Below the pieces are notes generated by a model. The model did no database searches. It was not told where the DNA came from and saw nothing but the letters and a program-made list of their open reading frames with translations. Below, one piece after another: positions 28,701 through 40,700 of a stretch of DNA of 64,000 nucleotides (positions are counted from its first letter, which is position 1; every line of letters starts with the position of its first letter). This DNA is from Triplophysa rosa (taxonomy: Eukaryota > Chordata > Actinopteri > Cypriniformes > Nemacheilidae). The stretch spans positions 15,578,413 through 15,642,412 of the forward strand of contig NC_079907.1 in NCBI RefSeq assembly GCF_024868665.1, read 5' to 3'. Both the position numbers and the translations under genes were made by a program.

Positions 28701-31700
28701 GGTGTGCTGGAGAACAGCAGGGGTTTTCTCAGCACAAGGTAAATCTTAGTTAGTTGCTCGGGAAACTAAGGTCGGTTTCACATTTAGTGCGTTTTCACAC
28801 CTGTGTATCGACTGCTTTGTTCCGAAACCGGGGGTTAAATCGCTACAATATTGAAATTTATTTTAGTTCGGTTCGCATTCACAAGGCAATATTTCCAAAC
28901 GGACCAAACTTTGCTAATAAAAGTCACGTGCGAGTAAACTCTCCTTCGATTGGTCAGAGTGCATCTGTTTATTTTCCGGCCGGTAACGCGAGTGATAATG
29001 AGCGTCAGCTGCGCGTTGTCTCGCGTATCTCACGGCGGAGCTCAGGAAGCATAAAAGGAGGAGAAGAACCAGGCCTGGATTTTATGTTATGTTGTATTGT
29101 GTTTGTGTGGCCGGCAGTCGACTGTGAGGGAGCTGTCAGCACTTTACTTTCGTTTTGTTGTTTGTATATTTTATTAAAAGTTTGGTTTAACGTTCGCCGG
29201 TTCCCGCCTCCTTCCTTCCTTACTTTGAACATTGTTACAGGGAGCCATTAGCAAAACAATCCCTTTTGCGTCACGCAACTTTACATAATTACCCATCATA
29301 CATTGTGATACAGTCTGGTTCGTTGGTCCGTTGGGTCGGATGGCTTTCACACATCTACCGAACCGCTCCAGAGTTCGTTTGCAATCGGGCCGAAACCACC
29401 TTGTTCAGGCGGTCTCGGAGTGATTGTTTTGGGGCGGATCGTAGCGCGAAACGAATCGAACCAAGAGAGAAAACGCACCAGGTTCTGAAACAAACCCTTA
29501 TGTGTGAAAACGCCCTTAGTTCACTGTCTGGTCCGAACCCTAGTTCGATTGCTCCCCCCTCCCCCTACCCCCGCTGGACTGCGTTCATATTATAATTTTT
29601 TGGTTCCGAACCGCGGGCCGTTTGCGTGAAGAGCATGCAGCTGTTTACCCTGTCACTTGTAAGGACGACGCAGGAGAAGGCGGCAAAATGCATAACTTGC
29701 TCGCGTCACTTTTATATGTTTTTGAACCGTTAGTTTTGTTTCCAATGCTTCAGTCCATAGCGGCACTTTCGTCTGTGAATGTACTGCAAATGCTCTTAAG
29801 AACGCTGAAGTAGTGATGGGTCGTTCTTGAACGATTCGTTCATTTTGAACGAATCTTTAATGTGACTCGGGAAGAACGAGTCGTCTTAGGGAGTGATTCG
29901 TTCAGTCGCGTATGCGCATTGCGCAACATTCTATGGGTCCTGTACTGGAATTCAAGAAGAACGAATGATTCAAACCCGAAGACTCGAGAGGTGAACTAAT
30001 CAATTCTCTTTCCGGCTCTGACTGCATTGGTTTAGCTTACGACGCTGTCACGTGATGAACGAAGGAGTCAAACCCGAGGACTTGTCAGATAAGAGGTGTG
30101 GTGAGCTAATCATAGACTAAAGACTCAGGTAAACAATGAATTAATCTTTTCTGTTTCTTATAGCATTATAGTTTTGTATTGTTTGTAATGTGATCAACGT
30201 TTGCATAAGTAGTAGATGTGTTAGGAATGTAACATGTAACATTTTAATTATATTTTGCTAAAATGAACGAAATGAACGATATGACTCGAAAAAAGATTCG
30301 TTCATTTTGCTGAACGAGACTCAAAGGTCCGAGTCAGTAAAATGATCCGAACTTCCCATCACTACGCTGAAGATGAACAGAAATGAGATAGCCTATAGGC
30401 TACAGCTCTCTGCTTGGAGCGCGCCAGTAACGCTCGTGAGAAAAGTGAGTGAAACACACACACACACAAGCACACATTTTTACCAATGAATACGTCCTTA
30501 ATAGCGGTTCACTTCCGTGATTTGGTACGATTGCGTTCATATCAGCAGTGAAGCGTACTGGAGTTCACATGAACCGCACCCCAGACCTCCCTTTTTAAGG
30601 GGACTCGGGTGCAGTTTGCGGGTACGCACCCGGGTTCGGAAGACAGCGTCCGAACTCTGACGTTAAAGGGGTCATATGGCGTGAACACGTGTTTTTCTGT
30701 CTTTGGTGTGTTATAAGTTGCGTGTCTAATGTATGTATTAGACACATAAAATTGCAAAAATTACAGTGTCGGAGCAAAAGATGCATTCTATCTAAAAGCG
30801 AATGCTCACCCAGACCTGCCTGAAATGCCTCGTGTAACCACACCCCCACAAATCTAGGTCAGTTCGTGGTATGAGTTGACTAAGACCGCCCAAATGTATA
30901 CGCAAGTAAGGTGGGCGTACCTGTCAGTACAATTGCTTAGGAACCTGATGTTCCAAAATATGGTAAGAGGCGTTACATTTCCGTCACACACTTGCAGTAT
31001 TTGACCAATCACTACCCACTGGTTAACTGGCCAATCATAGCACACCTCGCTTTTCAGAGCGTTGAGCTTTGTTAAAAATCTGTGGCCAATGAAGCCTCCA
31101 TTATCAGAATTAAAAAAACAGACGGCCACTTTAAAATGACTCAAGTTTAGAGATATGACTGGTCCTGGTTCCTGCGATGACATTTTGCTTTTATTACATA
31201 TAAATATTTGAAAGGAAGCCATCGACATAACGAAATTAAGGACCCGACGTGCTTCAAAATAAGGAATATATATTTCATAACTCACTTTAATTCCACCCCA
31301 GGAGTGATTTGACAGGAAGTCCACGGGTGAGGTCACTCCAGGTTGGACCGGGTACCTTAGAAGGAAGTCCAGCTCACTTGGATTGATCTCTTTATTCATG
31401 AGCAATACCTGAATGGAGATGAATACGTGCATTTAAGAGAAACAAGCGGAGACATGGCATATGTTTCGGTCTTTATGACTACTGCTTGTCATCTGTTAGA
31501 CATAATGAAATAACGGCTCACTTGGAAGGCAAGCTGGGCGGTGTAGGTGAGTTTGTCACACTCAAAGAGCCCGCGGGTGGTGTACTGGAACACTGAGGAT
31601 GTGATGTTGTCAATCAGATTTAAGACCCGTTGTTTCAAGGTCTCATCTGGGGCGGCTTTTAGTACAGCATTTTGAAACACGACGTTGAACGCCTGGACGT

Positions 31701-34700
31701 GAGAAGCACACAGAAGCAAGAGAGAGAGGAAAACAGAGAGATTGAGAATTTTGCTTGGAGCAAAATGTTGTGTTTTCTTCCTCATTTTCTAATGAGACAT
31801 TTTTCTAACTGGGAAGATCAAGATTTCTGCATACATTTGTACAACAGGGAAAAGGCAATTATTTTTTGATAGCTGTAGATTGTATCTTATCAGCGCCATG
31901 ACAGGAAAGCACGAGAAAGTAGTTCCTAATCTTTTTCCATTATTAGAAAGCAAAGCTGCTCTTGACATTAACATCAAGAGCTTTCAACAGAATTCTGTTG
32001 TTGCAGCAGGAATCGAAACAAAACAAATATTTTTAAGCAAAGAAACTATTAAAATTACATTCAACTCTGATCACGAAATATCATCTATTTTGCCGTGGCG
32101 CTGTACATTTAGCTGAGGGAAATCCTTTTGTAATTGCAGTTCTGCAGAATGTTTAAGCCTTGTTATATTAAAAGCCATAGCTCACCACCACTGCACGGTT
32201 GGGTTAACATGGGACAAAACATAACGCAATAAAAGCACAATTGAGCCAGGAAACAGAAAACACAATAAACTACAACTGTGGTACAAACTAAATTATTGAG
32301 ATCAGGGAAATAAACAACAGGTTTTTAAAAGAGGCTCTGGTTCAGGGTCAATAGTCAGGAGATACCTTGAGAGAGAACTGGTACATGGGGTGGATTTTAT
32401 TGAGGTCGTTCATGATAAAATACAGAAGCGATGCTCGGGCCGCTGCCGGACGGTAGTGCTCTCTCGCCGTATTGATTTCAGCCTCAGTCACCTTGGCTTC
32501 CTTCACCTGTATTGATGCATACAGGAATACATCTATAGCTGAGCTGAGGGACATGCTTGTTATTAATATGCCAATAAAGGGTTTTGAAAAGGTCAAAGTT
32601 TATTGACAACTAAAAACCATGTTATGTATTGCATAACATGGCGACAAATGTTTTTATTAAATAAAAACCTATGGCTGTAACAACTGAATGATGAAATAGT
32701 AATAGTACAGTAATAGTATTTGAATTGACTATATGCAATGCAAGTATTACAGTAAAAATAATCAGATTACTTTTTATTGATTTATTTTACTTGTCTTGAA
32801 CTTGTTACTGTGTTCACTTTACTTTAGCTCAATTGGTAAAGTAATGCGTCAGCAACACAAGTCATGGGTTTGATCCCCAGGAAACACATATACTGATAAA
32901 AAATGTATAGCTTGAATTTTGGATTTGGATTAAAAGATCTGCCGAATACAAATGTAAAAGTAATAATATTTATATTTTGTTTTTTCAACTGTTGGGCAAT
33001 AAACATTTCTTTATCTGAATAGTTGACAAATACACGCACGTGTCCTATGGTGTGACTGCATAAGAAAAATTTATCTTCATTCTTTTTTTTTCAAAATTTT
33101 CTAAAACACAACAAATAACAATAACAATAAAAGGACAAATAAATAAATGTAAAAAAATGTAATTCTTAAAAAATAAATGAATATTGTATAATATATATAT
33201 ATATATATAATAAAAGGACAAATAAATAAATGTAAAAAAATGTAATTCTTAAAAAATAAATGAATATTGTATAATATATATATATATATATATATATACT
33301 GTGTATATATATTGTCCCCATGAAATCAAATTGAATTCGTTTTTAGCATTAATATGTTATTTGTTATATGTTATGAATGTTACCATATCTATAAACAAGT
33401 GTGTTTTATAACATTTGCTTTTTCCTGTTTTTTATCATAAATACTCAATAATATAAAATAGTATATTATTAACATTTTGTTTTCAAAATTTTTGCTGCCA
33501 CACCATTATTTGTATTATTATAACTACCCATCTGCGCTTTGTAATAGACCACTTTTAGCACACATTACATACGCCTCAATTCGTGCATTGAAAGTCAGTA
33601 GTTAGCACAACATAATACAATAAATTAACATTAGATTTACATTTGTGAATATACAAGAGATCAGAGCTTCCCAAACATCAGAGGGGTAAGGCCACCAAAC
33701 TTTGCATTATTATTTCTCTTTTTTTATTGGTTAATGAAATATAAAGAATTACAACAGCTACATTGTTCACAAATCTATTGTAATAAAATTCATAACTATA
33801 TATTTTATTCAACATTTTCACATTTTGATTCTGCCTAGGCCACAGCTTCAAGGCTCACAGTTTGGGAAGCACCGCAAACAGATAACGTCCAAGGTGCTAA
33901 TAATGATATACCGCACCTTATCTTCAATATCTGCCGCTGTTCGTTTGGTCGTCTCCAAGTTCTCCACCAACTCTATGTCTCCGAGGAAGTTTCCCGAAGC
34001 AGAGGACAAGCGTGAGAGAAGGTTGTCCTCCAGAGTTTTCAAAGTGATTTTGAAGCCGTTCTGCTGCTTTGTAAGGTTTGACTTCAAAGTAAAAAACAAA
34101 GAAAGGCGTGTTTGGAATGATGTGCATACCAACGATGATTCATAAAAACAAGACCCACTGGGTATAAGACTGTAGAAGAGCCAGGGACATTAGAGGGCAT
34201 ACTAAAGGCTGCAGAGATCAATATATTCAGCATCTGCCTGTGGGAGACATGAAGGTAGTATTTGGGTGGATTAACACAGTTCCTCTTGGCAAAACACATC
34301 AAACCGCAAGCACTGAAGTGTGATAGGATTGTCAAAGCTGATGGATCCATTTCCCACGTTTATGAAAGAAAAACAAACAAACAACAAGCATTCGCACTCT
34401 CACACCAAACATATGGCTATGGTGATAAACCAAACGCAGTCAAAGCACAGTGATGCAGTTGAATCGCTATTTGGAATGTCATCTCCCAAAATCACAAGCG
34501 TGACATATTGGAGCGTCAAGGCGAAATGTATCCTTGATGAGGTCGATTTGTGAAAATGAAAACGTAAAATACTGCAGCCAGTGACCAATAACCCAGCAAA
34601 CACACTACGTTGTCACAATGTAGCCAACCTTTTAAACACGTTGTAACAACGTGATCAAAAGGTTGATGTTTTTACGTTGTGTGGTGAAGTTGTCACAATG

Positions 34701-37700
34701 TTACCTTTTAAAACCTGCATTCAGTGCCATTGTTTAGGTTGTGTGTATGCTGTATGGACAACCAGCAAAGAACATTTAACCATCACTGTAGAGAAGCGTG
34801 AATATCAGCCTTTTGAATTTCAGCCAACAGTTGGGCTGGAGGTCGGAGGAAAGTTCGCTCTGATTCATCGAAAGAATATTGTTCTTATAGAATTTCTGTC
34901 TTCTTAATAGGTAAAAATAATGAATTAATACAATTTAACAAGCTAATCATGACATAATAAAAACAGGAGTTTTAGGGTTTCTTTATTTATATTTGTGTGA
35001 CTTGCCCCTATGGAATCCCAATTCTGCAAAAATTTTAAATAAATAAATACAAAATAAAAACAGGAAAGAAATGTAAAAATACAATCATAAATAAATATGT
35101 TCACATAAAAATGTAAAAATACAAAAATAAATGAGTATTTGTGCGTTTATTTCTTCATTTATATATAATTGTATTTTTCCCACATTTTTGTATTTATTTA
35201 TATATTTATTTATTTACACTTTGCATGTATGTATTTACTCATGCATTTATGTGACCACTTATTCTTTTCCACATTTATATATTCCCACATTTATTTACTT
35301 TAAAATGAATTATTTCTACATTTCTGTGTCCACATGGTAATGAGGGGGACGTGTTTTACTTCAGACTTTCACTTCATGCCATCAAGGAATCAAGGATTAA
35401 TGAAAGTGTTCTGAATGTCGTCTGACAGCTACTGAATGTTGCAGAACAACATTGCTACAGCCTTCTAGCACCTCACATTTCAACGCTGCCAGAGGAAAAA
35501 TGGAACGTTGTCACAACGTTAATGCATTTGTTGGGAGGGCTTTATGAGATATATAATAAATAACAACAGAAAAATGACAAGCACATGGTTTAAAGATCTG
35601 GACCTTTCCATGTGACCTCTCATCAGAAAAAGCTACAACTACTGTATACAACCTTAGGGCTCAGTCATTAATAATTAAATCTCCACTAGCATCTTATACA
35701 TCCAATTAACCTGGACACTAGAAAATCCAAGTAGCCAGCAAAATGCCTTATTATGAGGAAAGTGCAATTTACTTGAACAATTTCAGGCAAGTAATCGTGT
35801 GACGTTGGTTAATTTAGAATGGCAGAATTCTGCTCATTAGCCAAGAAGACTGATGTCTAACAATAGCTTCTTTCCATGGATCACACTGACCATATTGTGA
35901 TTCCAATGTGCATGCAATAACTCAAAAATAGCACATATACTAAATATAATTAGCACAACCAAGGAAATGTAAACACACAAAGAAGGCATCTAAAAAAAGG
36001 AGCAATCCTTGTGTGTGTGGTTGCGTAACATCCATCATAACAACAGGCGCAATGTGTAACTAACAGCAAGTGAAACGTCTCGTGTTTTGATGTCATGGCA
36101 GGTCTGAGGGCATCCTCACGTTCTTCTTGCAATTTTCAATATTAATTAAGATGATAAGAAGTCTGTATCATTATTTTCATCCTCAGGATCTCAGATACAA
36201 AACACTAATTAATCAAGCTTCATTAAGCAACATTTCAATTTTACGGCAAATTCAACAGAGAGGATCTGACACAACCGCATTTTCTTCCTGACGGTCATTA
36301 AAAACGCTTTTTCTTTTCGGAGTAATTTGTTCATAGATGAAATCCTTCTGTTTTCAGCTCATGGCTGGAATACACTACAAGACTTTTGCTTACAACTTTG
36401 CCCAGATTTTCGTCAAGGGTTGTTACAGAAAGTCTGCACCAGTCTGCAGATTTATCACGTATTGTTTTTGCAAACGTTCAAAAATCTACAAGTCTCAGTG
36501 ATAATGTCTAGTTTCTTACAAATCTGTTCAGATTTTAAAAGTCTTGTAGTGTATTCCAGCCTTAGACAGACATGTTAGAGATGAGTGAGAACAATAGAAG
36601 AAGCATCGTAATGAACTACTACGCATCGCGTGAAAAATCCAAAAGTACACACAGTTCACCTAAAATGAATATTTGTCTGGATTTGCACATACCAAACCCA
36701 TGCGACTTTTATGCTTCGGATACAAAAGCAAATGCTGTCAGGATGACATGCTGCTACTTTCCATACAATGAAATAAAGGACACAGATAGGGCGCAGGCAA
36801 ACAGAGCCAATGACCTTGACATAATTGACGTCAAGCCTATGTATTTAAGGTAACACTTAGTATAAGGACCAATTCTCACTATTTAACTAGTTGCTTATTA
36901 GCATACCTATTATTAGCCATATTGCTGTCTATAAGCACTTATAAAGCACATATTCTGCAGACCATATTCTACATCCCTAATCCTACCCAATACCTAAACC
37001 TAACAACTACCTTACTAACTATTATCAACAGGGCTCTAGAGTGCGACCAATTTGGTCGCACATGCGACCTAATTTCTCAATGGTGCGACTAAAAAAAATC
37101 TGAGGTCGCACCGGTGCGACCAGCCGTTCGAGGGAAAAAAAGTCTCTGCGAAAGTCTCCCTGTGGTTCAACAACAGACACATTAGGCCCATATCGTGGTC
37201 TAAACCAATCAGAGATAGTGAAGGGCGGACCCCCCTCTGATTGGCCGTGGTCCAGATATTCCTGTACGTTTGAAAATGCTGTGCTGCAGTCAGACAGAGA
37301 GGGGAGGAGCCTATAGGCCCGTCAGTTAAACAGAGTGGATGTAGCCGCGGATGATGAGAGAAGATGAAAAGAACAATTGACAACTTTTTCGTTAAGAATG
37401 TTAAGTTAAGGCCTGATCCGTCCGAAAATCATAACCAATGCTCTGACAAGCTAGACTGCGACTAAATGGTCTCATTTTGCGACAAATTTTCCTGCCAGTG
37501 CGACAAGTTTTTCTTAATGGTCGCACCAGTGCGACTGTCAAACTGATCAATATATAATTTTTGCGTATTATAAATTTAATGCGCAGAAATGTTATATTGC
37601 GCATGCGGCGCATTCAGTCACTCATTTTCGTCTCCCCTCCTTCAACCATTCGCTCATCTATCAGTGCCCCCCCCCAAAGACGTAATTCGCGGGTTACGGG

Positions 37701-40700
37701 TAAGAGGCAAAGGACCGAAAGAGCAGACGAGTGAAGCGCTCAATCTTGCAACTTAAATAAATATGCAGAATACAAGAATTTCCCCTGCTAAGGTACAAAA
37801 CAGCAAAATGTGAAGTCCATAATTGGGAAATTGATGTCTTCTCTCTTTATTCTATGCATTATTAAAGATGTATTATAATTTTGTATGAATGTTTTAATTT
37901 CATTGTAAAGTTAAGCTTTGAGACGAATTTGGAGAATTTTGTGCTGAATACAGTGATATGAGCAAATATAAAAGGCATGTCATGCTTCTGAAGGGTCCCA
38001 AAACACACTCAGACCCCAGAGGGTTAAATAAAACCCATAGATATCCTGATATGCTGCAATGCTTAAATAATGAAAAACAAAATATAATTGTGTCTAATAA
38101 TTACCTTAAAAGTTTACAGTTTTGCACAACACACAACAATTAAATTGAAATGATTTAATATAACCTGAGGGGTTATAATAAAAGCAAATATTGCACAAAT
38201 ATTTTAGTCAAACAAAAGCTTCACAGCCTGTAGTCACCATTTACGTTCATTATATTGATAAGAAAATGCATCAACATTATAATACAATTCTATATAAGTC
38301 TAAAGAAGACAACAGAAACGGTAAAAAGAAAAACAAATGAGGGTACGTAAATGGCAGAACTTTCATTTTTGGGTGACCTATTCCTTTAATCCAAAATGTG
38401 CAAAAACCAAACCCGTCATTAACCTTTTCTAAGTAAAGGTGAGAAAACAAAGTAGAAACCCGGAGGAAAAACAAGTGCCACTTCCTTAAGACCTCATCGC
38501 CAATTCTTTCGCCAATTAGTTTGTTTCATCGATTCATCGATTTCGGTTACATTGGGCGACACTTTAACTTACATTTACTATATACTGATTGTAAGATAGC
38601 ACAACTAAACAGCCTTAGTTTGTGATAACCCCATATTAATGAAACATAATTCAGAAGGGTGGGAACAAGAATTAATTGAGTGACTAAAAAAATAAAAAGA
38701 AATAAAAAGAAACCCTTTCAATTAATGATAAAACATTGGCAGTTGCGATGTTATTTAATAAATTGCTTGCACATTCAACCAAACAGTCAAAATGTGCATT
38801 TCAACCAAGAAGTGCCTTTGAACATCCCCCCATACAAATGCACATGTGCATATTGGACACTTCTAGGTGTGAATGATGTATAACTTCCTTTTACCTGTAA
38901 AATGACCCAGTGTCCCTCTTTCGCAGCCAAATCCAGAGCCTGTTCTGCGACCACTTCCTGCCCCTGGCCCAGTGACACGTTGTGGAAATTTTTGTTGTCG
39001 AATGTATATCCCAGTTTCCTTCCTGCAGTGCAAGACACAAAGTATATAGACCATTACAGTCAGAAATTTAAGTTATCTGAAGTGTTTTATGTGTGGTCAC
39101 ACCCAAAGTGGAGATTTTATCTCAGTCCAGCTCTCCATAATTGGTTGTGTTATTTGATTAGTCGATCTCAAAGGCGAAGATTTATAGAATCTAATCCTTC
39201 AAATTCAGAGATGCATGGACAGCCACTATTCACAAACTTTTAAATCTCTCTTTGTGGAAAAAAAGGAAAAATACCAACATTTACGAAAAGAGAGCATCTC
39301 AAAACATTGTATGACAGGCAACCCAAAATATTAGTTTAAAGGGAAAGTTTACCCGAAAATGAAAATTCTGTCATCATTTACTCACCCGCTTGTCATTTCA
39401 AACCTGTATGACTTTCTTTCGTTAGCAGAACACACAAAAAAGATATTTTGAAGAATGTTGTTAACTGGCACCCATTCACTTGCTTTGAAGTGAATGGGTG
39501 CTGCTGCTGTTCCGTTACCAACTTTCTTCAAAATATCTTCTTTTGTGTTCTGCGGAAGAAAGAAGAGGGTGAGTAAATGATGACAGAATTTTTATTTTTT
39601 GGTGAACTATCACTTTAAGACATCAATTTACCAAGTATATAATGTTTTCTGTGTAGTTACCTGTAATATTTAGGGGGTAAGTTTGCAATATAACAAAGTG
39701 AGATTTAGAATAGCTAAATAACACCTTAGCTTTAAAACCACAGTTAATTACTAAAGCTTTTCAAAGATAAAATGGTTTTTACGCAAGATAGAATTTCAAT
39801 TAGTAGCAGGGAATTTCCTCTTTAAAGTAATAGGTACCGTGTTTCTCCACTTCCTTCAGGGGGTCCACCCCTGGAGACAGGATGAAGAATATGGGTGTGG
39901 CGGCTGCAGACTCTTCAAAAGAGACGGCGAAATCCACCGAACGTCCCATCACATATTTACTGCCCAGCTTCTCCTCCACAAAATCTCTATATAGAAAAAA
40001 AGACAAGATTTCTAAGAAATTTCATAATTATGACAGACTTAAATAATTATGTAATGCTTGGATATACAAAAACGTCAAAATTATGTTAAAGATAAAATAA
40101 TGAATGAACAGTCTGCATTATTGGTTGAGACATTAGCATACGCTGTCTTTTTATATTAGCATTACCTAAAGATCATGCACTAAAGAGTCTACATTAGAAA
40201 CACAGAACTACAAACCAATGCCCGATGCCAAGAGGGCACTGTGTCCGTCACAAATACAAAAGAAAAACTATATTTAATGAAACTTCTTTTAATTTAATTC
40301 AATAAAAAATCTCTGTAAACAAAGCTAACTGACTTTTGGATCTGACACCATAAGGCTCAGACTTCTCACTTGCCATGTCTATCAGACATGGTTTAACACA
40401 CTTTTAACTACAATATCCCATACTTCTTTAAAACACAACTTTAAAGCTCAAACATTAGACAAAGGTGATGACATAGATAAAGAATCTTGTCATCAGTGAT
40501 TTATAGCTGATTACAAGATTGCCGTCTGACCTGACAGCGTATGTCATTCTGTCAGGACGTAAAGCTCTCATCATGCATAGCCTCTGAAGAGCTGTTTTAT
40601 TCTTCCATTCCTGAGGGAACTTCTCCTTCTCTGGACACTCAGACTCCACAAACTTCTTCCAGCGTTTAACCGACCCTTCAATGTCCCGGTCAAGATTACG

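Larger units (their letters stand above)
26071..38486. repeat. Tandem duplication, copy 1 (12,416 bp; nearer the gene's 3' end)
   Basis: This block is repeated in direct orientation at 38487-50866. Coordinates of the second copy equal those here plus 12416 for most of the length, then plus 12374 after a microsatellite difference at 33.2 kb, and plus about 12380 from 37 kb onward. It starts TAAGACCTCATCGCCAATTC and ends at AAGTGCCACTTCCT. Both limits are intronic. It contains seven dnah9 exons and many nested transposons. An N at 27318 is the only ambiguous base I noticed. Identity is very high outside 35.6-36.9 kb. Confidence 0.97.

Noticed and set aside
28754..29251. 165-codon plus-strand open frame, present in both duplication units
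   Set aside because: It runs across a DNA element and an LTR piece, has no recognisable domain, and is explained by the GC-rich repeat.
31693..31785. Signal-peptide-like start ([19 protein letters not shown]) fused to exon m
   Set aside because: A clear CAG acceptor lies exactly where homology to dynein begins; the hydrophobic stretch is intron read-through.
33172..33312. Could be a CRISPR-like or regularly spaced repeat array
   Set aside because: It is a two-unit AT-rich minisatellite with TA runs in an animal intron.
35131..35340. Hydrophobic Phe/Tyr/Ile-rich 69-codon frame that looks membrane-spanning
   Set aside because: It is translated from an ATTTAT-rich low-complexity tract and is not a gene.
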